In this document: positions 33,413 through 44,950 of the stretch, piece by piece
Numbering within the stretch: the stretch's first letter is position 1
Layout: the number at the start of each line of letters is the position of its first letter
Assembly: GCA_020740775.1 (NCBI GenBank)
Contig: JAHEWK010000019.1
Span: forward strand, 620,001-684,000
DNA from: Ilyonectria destructans
Taxonomy: Eukaryota > Ascomycota > Sordariomycetes > Hypocreales > Nectriaceae
DNA: 64,000 nucleotides
Reading direction: 5' to 3'
Notes under the pieces: model-generated
Database searches by the model: none
What the model was told of the DNA's origin: nothing
What the model saw: the letters and a program-made list of their open reading frames with translations, nothing else
Program-made: the position numbers and the translations under genes

Positions 33413-33428
33413 CGGATTGCAAAATCCG
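33413..33428. promoter_or_regulatory. CGG-N10-CCG palindrome upstream of SDR copy 1
   Basis: CGGAT-N6-ATCCG, 187 bp before the SDR ATG at 33615, followed by GGGTAGTGGGA. The same CGGAT-N6-ATCCGGGGTAG occurs before SDR copy 2. Inverted CGG triplets at fixed spacing are the usual site of Zn2Cys6 dimers, and such a factor is encoded next door. Binding is inferred, not shown. Confidence 0.6.
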
Positions 33429-33614
33429 GGGTAGTGGGACTCTGAAAATGAGCTCCGAATCGGCCTTGCAGTATTGTATTGTATGCTGCTGGCATTAGGT
33501 TAATACTCGGCCATGTTTTGGACTTCTTTCGCGATTGTAATATCCTTGCGTCTTTAAACACCCCGCCACTTCTCGACACGCTATTCTAACAAGGCTCCCT
33601 TGACCCACCTCAAA

Positions 33615-34646
33615 ATGGCTACTCCCAAGCAAAATCCCGACCGCTACCTCCAGCACTCCGTGCAAGACCTTTTGTCTCTGAAGGGCCGCACAGTAGTCAT
33701 TACTGGAGGTGCTCGCGGTCTGGGCCTGGCTTTTGCCCTAGCTGTGGCTGAGGTTGGTGGCAACGTCGCCATCATCGACGCTACGGAGAAGCCGCATGAA
33801 CATTTCTATCAGATCCAGAAGGATTTTGACGTTAAGTTCGAGTTCTACCGGTATGTTGGATAACAAACGCGGATTTGGTGGCCATGGCAGTCGCAGACTA
33901 ACGGGTGTTTGAATCATAGAACGGACGTGACCAAATACGATGTCCTCAAGGCGACCTTTGCTGAGATCGTGAAAGACTTTGGGCGCATTGATGGCTTGTG
34001 AGTCCCCTCGATATCTGCGCAACAACTTGTGTCGCTAATTATCCATAGGATCACCGCCGCAGGGATCTGCCCTGACGAGCCCTTTCTAGAGCGTGACGCC
34101 GAATCTGTTGCCCGCTGCATGAACGTTAACGTCCTGGGAACGTATTACGCCGCGCAATTGGCAGCGATTCAGATGGACAAGCAGGATCCTACTGACTTTA
34201 ACCCTCGCGGTGGCTCCATTGTGTTGATCGCGTCCATTGCCGCGCACGTTGCCAGCAAGGGACAGAATACTAGCGACTATTGTTCCAGCAAGGGAGCAGT
34301 TGTTTCTTTAGCCAAGGCTCTCGGCGTGGAGCTGGCCGGCAAGGGGATTCGAGTCAACAGTATCTCTCCTGGGTAAGTCCAGACATCATATTTCCTGATC
34401 TACGGCTCAGGCTCGAGCGCTAACACGTGGGATTTCAGATACATGCCGACCGATATGACGTTAGACCTGTGCAAGCGAATGCCGCATCTGGGGGATATTA
34501 TGAACAACGAGCCGCCTATGCGGAGGATGGGAGATCGAACCGATCTCAAGGTTCCTGTCGTCTATCTCTTGTCGAACGCTAGTGCTTACCACACGTCTGA
34601 CGATATTTTGATTACTGGCGGTATTCACGCTGGTAGACTTCTATGA
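33615..34646 (+). CDS. short-chain dehydrogenase/reductase, copy 1
   Basis: NAD(P)-dependent oxidoreductase of the classical SDR family, near fungal sorbose reductase/arabinitol dehydrogenase types. Exons by splice-frame fit: 33615-33850, 33920-33997, 34049-34372 and 34439-34646, 281 residues. Seen: cofactor motif TGGARGLG, FYRTDVTKYD, ITAAG in the NNAG position, the Ser of SIVLIASIAAH and Y-x3-K in DYCSSK, RVNSISPGYMPTDM, and the C-terminal ITGGIHAGRLL. All splice sites are GT...AG (GTATGT, GTGAGT, GTAAGT). The neighbour downstream is a Zn2Cys6 factor; both are duplicated at 56.9-61.7 kb. The substrate is unknown; a sugar or polyol is inferred from the transporter context. Confidence 0.9.
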
Positions 34647-35410
34647 GAGCGTAAATAATAGTTTCGCAAATAATCAAAAGCTGCTCGTACAGAGAGCCAA
34701 GGATTGAAGAAGCTTCTCGCTGTCTGGTTTGAAATCTAGTTCTAAATCCCTCAAACGACTAAGGATTAAAAGTCGTGCTTCGTTCTTGTATTTTTGTTGG
34801 TATCCTTGCTTGATCAACACGGTCCCCCTTGCTAGTATTGTTGGACGTGGACTCGACTAACAAATCAACCCCGAGGTCGGACCTGTTCCATTATTCTAAG
34901 TCGCATGGCTGTCTGGTGATCGCTTCGAGAGTTGAGACTGGATGGTTGCATTCATAATGGTTAGCTAGATATGATTAGAAATTCAGGAGGAGGAGGCGGA
35001 AACCTGTCCCTGTTTGGGTCGATGTGTAATTGTGAAAGACATTAGTCCGCGATATCGTGATGAGAAACTCGAGGGACGGATGAATGGCTGAGTCTTGACC
35101 AAATGAAAACCTCTCAATGTCAACCCTCTGAATAATTGAGTCTACTCACGAGACCTCGCGTACACGAGTCACGATGGCTCCCCAATTTCCCCGCACGCCG
35201 GTTCCCCACAATATCGCCCTGGTCCTGTCACCCCGTGCTTCATATATTCCTGGACTGCGGAGAACAGCGCCCAATCTTCAACCTGGAATCTCTCCACTCT
35301 CCAAGTCAGGTCTCACATCGTCAACCATCTGGCCCTGCAGCGAACAGCTGGACTTTGCGCTGCGTTGACTTGGACTGGCAAAGACAGGAGCAAAAATAGT
35401 GGCATCTATC
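34647..35410. other. intergenic, promoter of Zn2Cys6 factor copy 1
   Basis: No gene seen. It holds the SDR 3' flank and the presumed promoter of the downstream regulator. Confidence 0.4.
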
Positions 35411-38329
35411 ATGCCATCGTCTAACTCGGGGACGTCGCAGAGGAAGCACGTCACCACAGCATGCGTGTCGTGTCGGGAGAGCAAGGTCAAGGTATGTAGC
35501 GAACGTTGCGTCTGCAAATCCTCAAACATGGAGGTCATATCATCTAACCTTGAGTGTGATTTTATCTCGCAGTGCGACGGCGTATCTCCCGTCTGCTCAA
35601 ATTGCAAGAACAAGGGCAAAGAGTGTCGCTACCAAGCCGGCGACGACAAGAGGAAGTATGTGATCCCTGTCTACCCGAGGACCATCTGCAGTGATCGCAC
35701 GACTGACAATGAGCCCCAGACTCTCGCTGCGGGTTGCCATTGAGCTGCTTTCAGGCCGCATTGAGCAGCTCTGCAACTTCATCAATGACAACTCTCTCCA
35801 GCCTCCCCCCATGCCCGAGGATGAGCAAGTGTCGCTCGTCAAAGTGCTGGGCCATCTCAAGCTCACTCATACATACGCCAATAAAGACGCATCAGGGAAA
35901 GCCCAATCAAACGCCACTGCTTCACCGAATCAATCCCCGGGCCAGAATACCGAAGCTGAGCCTTCACCAGCGAACCAGGAGCAGAATGGCGAGACCGCAA
36001 CAGCATCGCTACCCCTCGCGACAGCAAACCTCGCGACACGGGACAACCTGACCGAAAAGATGCCTTCTTCTACTGACAAAGCATCGAAGCGTCGATTAAT
36101 TAACGCTCCTGTATCAGAAGATCTGCAGGTAGTTGGGCAGCCGACTCCCGAAGATGACATTGCAGCCACCATCCCTCCTCCAAATTGGACCTGGAACAAC
36201 CCAGAAGACCCTGTGCTGGGCTTCCAACCAGCATTCCCTCTCGATGCAGGCGCCTTTGGGAACATGCTAAACTTTCCGACGACAGGCTCGGACGATATGA
36301 GGGACACCGTCCGTCTGCCCAGCGGACCGATGAATCCTGAGGACGGCGTGAGCGACACTGAGAGTACCGAGGCGCTCGTCGACCAGCTCTCGGAGCGAAT
36401 CGGATCATTACAGATAGGTCCAGGAGGACAGGTTCGCTACTACGGCCCTACATCTAACTTCAATCTCGTGGATATGCCTCAACCGGATAATATGACCGTC
36501 CACCGGACCATTCGGAATGACGGCCAAGAATACCTGGACCGTCTTGGCATGGGTAAACCAGTGCCGTTCGAGCTGGAGGATCACCTGGTCAACCTCTACT
36601 TCACGTGGCAAGACCCAGCATTCCATGTCGTGAACCGCGCCATGTTCGAAGCTTCAAAGACTAGTTGGATAGAGCGTGAAGAGGACACGCCGTACTACTC
36701 AGAGGCCCTGCAAAACGCAATGTCAGTGCTCGACCTACTAGAGGGCCAGGTATCTCTCGAAGAGACGCCGCTAACATTTTATTTAGATGCTCTTTGGGTG
36801 CGGCCTTTGAGACTCGCCATCATCCCACCTTTGTGACCTTTCCCAAATCATTATCCGACTTCTTTGCGGACAGAGCAAAGGCGCTGCTTGAGATCGAGCT
36901 AGATTGCCCTTGCGTTGCCACAGTGCAGGCGATGGTTGTTCTCAGCAGCCATGACATTGGGTGCAAGAGGGACGCCCGAGGTTGGCTTTACAGCGGTAGG
37001 TACCCTCTACATGCACTGAGAGGCATCAAGTCTAACAATACGAAGGAATGGCTATGCGCTTGGCATTTGATCTGGCACTCCATGTCGACTTATCCCGCCA
37101 TGTATTGAAGAAGTCCATCAGCCAAGCTGAGGCCGACTTGCGGCGGGATGTCTTTTGGGGCGCATACACTGTCGATCAGTAAGTCATCTTCCACATCCAG
37201 CCTTTATCTACTCACAAGAGACTAGCATGTGGAGCTTCTATCTCGGACGCCCATTCCGAATCAACATGGAAGATGTGACTGTTACCAAACCCTGCGGAGA
37301 CATAAGACCTGAGTCCGCGGGCCAATGGATCCCGTACACATCACCGCGATCATTTCAAGAGCATTCTCCTTTGCCTGATTACACGAACGAACTACACCGC
37401 CAGCGAGTTCTTCTGGGCGGGATTATGGCTCCGCTAGGATACGCCCTGTAAGCATGTCCGTTCGTTCTTCAAAGCTGTTGCGCGATGGCTAACGGAATCA
37501 TAGATATGGAAGTCTCAGGATTCCCTCAAGCTCGCTGCAGGAAATGAACGTTGTCACCGTCGAGGCATTACTTAACTGGCAGGCGAATCTACCTTCGGTC
37601 TTGCAGATTGATCTAGATGATCGCGAGACCCAATACTTACCGCATGTTATCCTATTACAGTGAGTATTCCGACTCTATGTTCTCAACTCACACTGACGCA
37701 TTGCCAGCATGCAATACCACCAAAACATCATCCACGCCCACCGACCCTGGATGTCAAGAACCCACACCCAACCCAGCCCTCCTCAAGGCCCAGGCTCATC
37801 ACACGCCCGAATGATGTGTGTCGAGTCTGCCTACGCCATCGCAAAGCTTCTTCAGATCTACGAAATCCGTTATGCTCTGCGACGAATGAATATCCAGGGT
37901 GTCGGAATTGCCTGCTCGGCGGCCCTGCTCCTGATATTTGCCAATGTCACCAACTTCAAGCGTTCCTCCAACACCGACGTTGGCCTCCATTTGAGCGCCT
38001 GCTTTAGGGCTCTTGACGAATTTGGCAACACGTGGGAAAGCTCAAATCGAGCGAAGGATTTTCTCGTCTTGTTGCAGCGGCAATGGGAACTCCGTGGTCG
38101 GTCTGCCCGGGGTCGTCGGTCAACGCCAAGTTACTCGCAGGACTACCAATTATCGAGGAAGCGCACGCGGTCGTCCATCGATGAGAGCCGCACAAGGGGC
38201 CAGGATTACCAGGATATGTCGCCGCCATGGCCGGTCCATGGCTTTCCTGCCCCGACTGGTCCGGTTGACATGGACATCGGCACTGATCTAGACTGGATAT
38301 TTACAGGTGACACATATCCGTTACCTTAG
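35411..38329 (+). CDS. Zn2Cys6 transcription factor, copy 1
   Basis: Nuclear regulator. Eight exons fit the frame: 35411-35491, 35573-35655, 35720-36721, 36787-36995, 37046-37178, 37226-37447, 37504-37659 and 37708-38329, 835 residues. The cluster uses Cys 18, 21, 28, 35, 38 and 45 (ACVSC, KCDG, SNC, KECRY) and is split by intron 1. A dimerisation-like segment follows (LSLRVAIELLSGRIEQL). The fungal-specific middle homology domain runs from about residue 350: LYFTWQDPAFHVV, RGWLYSGMAMRLAFDLALH, RRDVFWGAYTVDHMWSFYLGRP. The C-terminus ends DLDWIFTGD, acidic and aromatic as in activation regions. Intron positions match copy 2. It probably regulates the adjacent SDR and perhaps the transporter; the inducer is unknown. 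Confidence 0.9.
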
Positions 38330-39019
38330 GCTACTGTAGGGGTTGCTTGGCTTAGGGCTCGCAAGGTCTAATTCTCTGTAGCCTGAGACTCTTATAATGT
38401 GTTGGTGATTTTGGACTTCCCGGGTATAATGACAGTAGGATCACGGGTCAGTCGGGCTGCCTACTTAAAGCGGCCGCCTGCCCCGTTGGTTGGAGGACAT
38501 GCTTTTTTCCTTTGATTTAATTTTGACATGCACGTTTTTGCCTTTCATTGAATTGACATGCCTTCTTTTGCCCCTTATTTTGACTGACCAAGCTGTCGCA
38601 GCAGCTCCTTCTTTTGAGACCCTTTCTTTGGCTATCCTTTATCGCCTAGCATTTGATCAGGCTGTTCCTGTTGCTGCGAGCAAGTCACAACGTTACGTGA
38701 CGGGTGTCACGATACAAGACATCACATTCGTAACAAGCCGGCCCTAGCAACCGACTGACGAAAGGAATGAGGTTGCCCGGGGGAACGTTGGGAACGTACG
38801 CACTGTATTTAAGGGCAGAGATTCCCCTTCTTCCTCTAGCTGTTCTTTACGCTGTTCAATTACCTTGTACCAAACCCTGCCCTTGTCCCCGACAGTGACA
38901 TGCTAGCAATGTGACCTCGCAACAGTTCCTTTTCCCCTTCTTTTGTTCCCTCCACTAGCAAACTGCTAAGAGTTGCGGAGAAGGAAAACTTTTTACAGGG
39001 GAGAGTTGTCTTTGGTGGC
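38330..39019. other. intergenic, possible LTR remnant at 38705-38900
   Basis: No gene supported. The 196 bp from 38705 (TGTCAC) to 38900 (GTGACA) have TG...CA ends with inverted 6-bp termini and an internal TATTTAAG, as in a short LTR. No flanking 5-bp duplication is seen (ACGGG against TGCTA), so this is tentative. Confidence 0.35.
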
Positions 39020-39222
39020 TGTTGGATTGTGACCCTGTATTACGAAACCTCTGATAGATCGACATCCTGACCTTAGTCAGAGGGGGCGTAAGAGGACATA
39101 AAACCCCTCTCGAGAAAAGAGGGGGTCGGAGGAATCCTAGATCAATACAATCATCAGATTCTGGATCTACATTCGATTGAGCAGTCATCCCTTGGATTGA
39201 ATGTGCTGTATGCTATCCAACA
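39020..39222 (-). mobile_element. 203-bp LTR-like repeat, copy 2
   Basis: Second copy of the TGTTGGAT...ATCCAACA repeat at 15061-15262, same orientation and about 90 per cent alike by eye. Flanks GTGGC and TACTG differ, so no target duplication is visible. Confidence 0.7.
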
Positions 39223-42200
39223 TACTGTATGTGGCTGCAAGTGGTCACTAACAGCGACAAAAAATGGCTAGACTTGTATCAGCGGGATCGGTATCGTGGC
39301 GCTGTCAGACTGTCAGACGGAGGGATCCGGTCCGGAAGGATGACTAAGGAAGCGGGGGTCTTGGAGACCGTAGATGAGGGAAATCCCTCGCCGGTCAAGA
39401 TCATAAACAACACAGTCAATCAATCAGTCACAACGACCGTAATAAGGTCGTATCTATCATCAATTAAAGCTGCCTATTTTGGCATCATTTGATCAAACGT
39501 TTCCCGTGCCAAAGGCACCCAACTCAGACCGTCAGACCCCACTTACGGAGTCATGAGATCTGACACAAACTTTTAGCACGTGATTGTACTTCATCGGAGC
39601 GTTACCTCAGCAAGCTCAGACCATTTTGCTCGTGCCAAGGCAACGGACGGGACTATACCTAATCGGTAAAGGTCACCTGACGTCCTCGAGCAAATGGCCT
39701 GAGTGCTATGTCAATGATTTTGGGCCTGAGTCAAGATGGACACAACGCGTGCTTGACAACACGATAGACATGTAAATCCTGACAGATGAAAGCGTTATAC
39801 AATGTTCGATGGCATTTCACTGATTTTTGACTATGTTTACTCTTCGCTTCGTGGGCTATTCGGCCGAAGAGTGGCAGGATCAGTGATTGTGCCCAAGTCT
39901 TGGTCCACCGCATAATAGAGTTTTCCACAAGACACGGGAATACGGGTGTCATAAAAATTGATTTCTAGATAGAGCATAATGTAACGGTCTCAAGGTAGTG
40001 TATTGCAACTAGCTAGGCCACTCTACATAGTATACCAAACTTAAGGAAAGAAGAAGAAGAGAAAGAGAGTAGAGGAAGTCCATCCATAAATATGCTCGTC
40101 ATGGTGGCTTAAAGGTAAAAAATGGGCCACGAAAGGCCGAGGGTTCCTGAGGCCACCTACGGGCACAGCCCGTTACACATACCTTCATGCACAGCCCAGT
40201 GAAATTGAGGGCAAATATAATGTGCTTTAATGTGGCTATTAATGGATATAGAAAAAGTGATACTCCAGAGGCGCGAAAATGGTCGAATAGCCAGTGTAAG
40301 CACCTTGACAGAATCCTCAGGCTATTTGCTCGAGGAGTCCCACTAATAACGTGACCAAATCCTGATGGCGCTAAACTCTTCTTGGAAATAGCCTGAGCTT
40401 GCTTAATCGGAGCGAACCGAGCGCAGTTCAACGGCCAAATAATACAATTTTATCGGCAGTCACCTGACAACCCCGCCCCACGCTGCCTATAGAAAAGTAT
40501 CAAACAACTGAGAATGCATGAGCTTTCTGTTGCCTCAATATGCATTTGGCTTGTCATAAGCCCCTCTTTCCAACTTGTCAAGGCACTTTTAGACTGTAGC
40601 GTGGTTCCACCCCTTGGCTGGCTGGTTTTCTTAATGCTGCCGACACCCTGGTAGGGGTACACGGAAAACCAGACTAGCGTCACCCCCGCATTTTTGGCAT
40701 CTACTCTTTCGGAAATCATGCCCGACCCTTCTCAACGCCTCGCCATACATCTGTGCCAAGATCTCGCCCGCACATCGCCTGATTCAAGCACTTCGGAACT
40801 CCAAGTGGGGTAACGTGGGGACCGGATTGATTGACCGTCTAATTGAGCAGACGAGAGTACGTCTTGTGGTTTCTGAGTACGGGTCATGGAGCTGGAGATT
40901 GCCCTTGGTAGGGGACTCCTTGGGACATAGGGGTCATCTGATGTATCTATCATCATAAGATATTACATTATCGTTCTTACTTACAAGCATATCCTTTCCT
41001 GATGCTCGGAACACAAACCCGCCTTTGCAGGTGAAATATGGCCATCGGTTGGAATCCCGAGGGGATCGGGGATGTGAATTCCGAAGATGCTGGCGAGGAC
41101 TAAAGGGGACGACTGCCATGACCTCTGAAAACTCGAACCATTTTAATTTCGAGCATGACGAAGTCCTGTGAAGTATATGTCAAGTGAGACGTTGGATCTG
41201 TTCCTTGGTGGTTTTTCGGAGGTGTTCTTCGGCGATCTCTAGGTCCTGCTCCCGAGTGATTCCCCATATGCTCCCTGTAAAAAAACACAAATTTCCCCCT
41301 CTGGGCATGCGGAGGCGGTGGCTGCAAAATGGGGCAATCACCACTAGTCCTAGACCAGGCTGTCTGGGGTAGTCTCCAGCGAACCATCTCCAGCGAGTGT
41401 CTTGTCACCACAGCCGCCCCAACCTCACTCGCGTCCCTCCTCGCGTCCCTCCTCGCGTCCCTTCTCATGTGCACCCGCCGAGTCAGGGCTCGCAGCGGGG
41501 AAGCTAGCCGTGGCCAATCCAAAGGCTGTCTCCTGGCGGAAAGCCACTGTCACCGCCATGACGCCGGGGTCCCCTAAGCTGAAAACACGATGTGCATTGC
41601 ATTGGGCTTGTGGGATCCGACCGTCGGAGACGAACTCGGATAAAGATTTGCCACTCAGCTGTGTGTTTGTCGGAGGGTTGCAGATTACACGGTTGGGGCT
41701 GGACTTAGATTGGTCACTCCCTGGAAATCCGACAACCACCAGTTCCTCCCATGTCGCAGTGTCCGATCCCCCGGCAATATCAATTCCGTTCCGCACTCAG
41801 CACTCTCAGCAATACGGCCTTGTGGGCCAATTCCAGTCTCCATAGTCCTTGCGTCTCAAGCACTGGCAGACATCCTTTGGAAGAGACAGATAGATGATGT
41901 AGATGGATGAAAACAAGGTGAACTACTCCAAACAAACGCCTGGGAGTTCAGGGTACGAGGTTTCGAGGTGCAAGCGCTGTCGTGCAGCGCCCGTCGTCAA
42001 GGTGGCGTTTGCTGCGGGGTCTGCGTCCATGATTACCCAGGTAGGAAAATATGGGGAACCATCTCCCCGTGGGGACTACGTATGGGGAGGGCCACGGATA
42101 GGTCCATGGGGTAGACCATGGGGTAGACAAGCTAGGTCTCGAGGTGGAGTGACCGTTCCGAGGTGGAGTGACCGTTCCAAGGTGTGTGTAGCTGAGTTGG

Positions 42201-42328
42201 GGGATGGTAAGTATAAATTGGCCATGTCCGGACATCTGAATGAAATCCATCCCTTCAGACACGACACATAACAACTCCATCATCACTGCTTTTTGAGTCA
42301 TCGCGTCATCTTTGAACCCCATTCCATC
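39223..42328. other. 3.1-kb intergenic region
   Basis: Short overlapping frames only, none recognised (for example 40099-40431 and 40450-40719 on the minus strand). A 12-bp unit TCGCGTCCCTCC is repeated about three times at 41429-41464. The last 300 bp, before the sugar transporter, hold the tandem 19-bp duplication and a CGGAT-containing motif described separately. Confidence 0.4.
42095..42177. promoter_or_regulatory. candidate control region of MFS transporter 1
   Basis: CGGAT-N6-ATGGGGTAG at 42095-42114 resembles the SDR promoter site CGGAT-N6-ATCCGGGGTAG but lacks the CC. At 42140-42177 the 19-mer CGAGGTGGAGTGACCGTTC occurs twice in perfect tandem. Both lie 150-235 bp before the ATG. The role is inferred. 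Confidence 0.35.
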
Positions 42329-44056
42329 ATGTCGGAGAAGCTCAAGGGAGAATCTGATCCCTCGCTCTCTGAGCCGACGGCTCCGATGAAATCGGAGCAT
42401 CTTGAGATGTCTGACGCTACCAAGCGGCAAAGTTTCCCTGAGGGAGACGTCTTTGTGCAGGACACCTCTTATGGGCCGAACGGTATCCGGGGCATCTTCT
42501 CTTCAGGGTACGTGACAGGAGCGGCTTTCCTTGCCTCGCTTGGTGGCTTCTCCTTCGGCTATGATCAGGGTGTCATCTCTATCATCAACGTCATGCCGCT
42601 GTTCCACCACGCCTATCCGCAGGCAAAGACGGCTTTTGGCACAGGCTTCATGACTGGCATGCTCCTGCTCGGTGCCTTCTTCGGATGTATCTTCATGCCG
42701 TATCTGTGCGATAAAGTCTCCCGAAAGTGGGCTTTGACCATTGTCGTCATCATCTTCGATATCGGTGCCATCATCCAGACGGCTGCTACGACCTATGGTA
42801 TGCTGGTTGCCGGTAGAGCCATTGGTGGAATCGGAGTCGGCACACTTGCTATGGTGAGTGACAGAATGCGATGGAACCAAACGCGAAATACGGCTAACTT
42901 TGTAATCTTGTAGGGCGCACCGCTGTACATCTCTGAAATCTCTCCACCGAACCTTCGAGGTACGCTCCTCGTACTCGAGTCGATATCTATCGTTTCCGGC
43001 GTTGTAATTGCCTTCTGGATCACCTTTGCAACACGTCACATTGACAGCGAGATCTCATTCAGACTCCCGCTAGGTCTGCAGATGGTCTGCGCCACGTTCC
43101 TGGGAGCTGGCATCCATTTCTTCCCCTATTCCCCTCGTTGGCTTGCCTTGGTCGACAGGCAGGAGGAGGCCATGTCCAGCCTCAGCAGACTTAGGGGTTT
43201 GCCCTCTACAGATGAGCGGGCTCAAGCCGAATACAAGTCCATCGTAACTGAGGTTGAGTTCCAGAAGTTGGCGCAAGAAGCCAAGTACCCCGGTGTTTCT
43301 GGCTTCAAGCTCGAGGCCCTGCTCTGGCTGGATCTGTTTGACCGTAAGAAATGGCGCCGAGTTGCCGTCGGATGCGGAGTTTGCTTCTTCCAGCAATTCA
43401 GCGGCATCAATGCCTTCATCTACTACGCCCCAACTCTGTTCCGCTCCATTGGACAGTCTGACGAGATGTCCTTAATCCTATCGGGTGTCTTCAACTGCCT
43501 ACAGCTTGTTGCGGTTGCCATCTGCTTCGTGGTCATCGACAAGGTGGGCCGCCGTCCGCTGGCTATCGTCGGAGGATTCGGCTCTTGTATCTGCTACGCC
43601 ATCATTGCCGTTCTCGCTGGCCTTTACTCAAAGGACTGGAGTGCGACCCCCGCTGCTGGATGGGCGTGCGTGGCGATGGCCTTTGCCTTCATCCTCGTTT
43701 ACGGTGTCTCCTACTCCCCCCTAGGTTGGGCCCTGCCCCCAGAGGTCTTTTCAACTTCCTCTCGCGCCAAGGGTGTTGCTCTGGCGACTTGCGTGAACTG
43801 GATTTGCAACTTTACCGTCGGCGTCGCGACACCACCCATGCTGGAGCAGATCGGGTTCGGAACTTACGTCTTCTTTGCAGTGTTTTGCGGCCTCGCTGGA
43901 GTTTGGGCTGTGCTGCTTGTGCCGGAGACTATGGGACGCACGCTGGAGCAGATGGACGAAGTCTTTGGAGACATGAGTGGACAGGAGGAAATGGAAATGA
44001 TGAGACAGGCCGCGTACTCTGCTCATCGGATTGTGTCCAATGTCCCGACCGTTTAA
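42329..44056 (+). CDS. MFS sugar transporter 1
   Basis: Plasma-membrane sugar porter of the major facilitator superfamily, probably proton-coupled. Two exons, 42329-42853 and 42914-44056 (intron GTGAGT...TAG), give 555 residues, normal for the family. Seen: a hydrophilic N-terminus, GGFSFGYDQGVISI in helix 1, KVSRKWAL after helix 2, GRAIGGIGVGTLAM, LYISEISPPNLRG, SPRWL, FFQQFSGINAFIYYAPTLF (helix 7), DKVGRRPL, and PETMGRTLEQMDEVF at the end. These are sugar-porter signatures. The first loop has SRK instead of GRR. No breaks. It lies 4 kb downstream of SDR/regulator copy 1; the substrate is not predictable. Confidence 0.9.
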
Positions 44057-44950
44057 GCAAGGACAAGCAACCACTGTAGATCCTATGTATACCAACTCAC
44101 CAGCGGCGCTGCCCACAAATCCAATCCAATCAAACAAACTGCCAAATAAATAAATCAAATAAGCCAAAAACTTATTTCAAATCAAATAAATACAAAATCC
44201 CGGATTTAAAATACCATTTGATGTATTTGATACTGAGTAGGGGATTTACTGTCTTTGGGGATGTTGGTCATTTGATCAGATCCTTGCCGCAGCTAGCGCT
44301 AGGTCTGCTGCAGCTTCCTTCAACAGGAAAGGCTGCACCGCACAGGGACTAGTGGCCTGACCCATTGGGGCTATAAAAGAGCTTTGGATGTGTAGATAGA
44401 AGCAAGCAAGAAGCATCCCTCTTTCAAGATCATCACTAGGATAGCTGTCTGGCTACACCCTCAGTCATGATCAGTCTTCAGCTCAATTTACAGTCTTTCT
44501 AGCCCATTTCTTCAGTTTCTTTTAGTGAACCGTTTGATCAAATGGTACTGAATGCAGTAGTCATTGGTCCTACTCATTTGATATATTTTTCCTGCCTTTG
44601 GTCCCGACCCCTTTCTGTTATAGCGGACACATCACTCCTTCAGTCATCACCAAAGCCGCCTTCTGGGTGGGTTGTGTGTTTCTAGTGTCTCTTGTCCCCG
44701 CCCACCACTCATTAGTAAGGCCATTAACCCTTTAGCTTAAGTTATAATAGTTATTAATAAAATACTTTACCTACTGATACCGCTAAGCTATATATTCCTT
44801 TAAGATATAACTAAGGATATAATATTAAAGAGATTATATATTATTTATGTTTTTCTACTAGGCTTTAAAGTCTACCTCAGTAAGAGTATATATAATATAT
44901 TTCCAAGCTTTAAATATCCCTTAGTGGCTATATACTGTGGCGGGCGGTCT
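44057..44950. other. intergenic
   Basis: No gene. The final 250 bp become AT-rich toward the large inverted repeat. Confidence 0.4.

Noticed and set aside
38955..39188. Conserved small protein shared by 14894-15211 and 38955-39188
   Set aside because: The similarity stops at the ends of the 202-bp repeat and continues into unrelated sequence, so it reflects the repeat, not a protein family.
41425..41845. Overlapping ORFs on both strands rich in Ser/Arg/Ala
   Set aside because: They are created by the 12-bp tandem unit and GC-rich promoter DNA; no domain or consistent frame.
42479..42496. ATCCGGGG within MFS 1 as another regulator site
   Set aside because: It lies in the coding sequence (Gly-Ile-Arg-Gly codons) with no paired CGG at the right spacing.
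43585..44167. ORFs overlapping the MFS 1 gene on both strands
   Set aside because: Shadows of the transporter reading frame, which has complete sugar-porter signatures.
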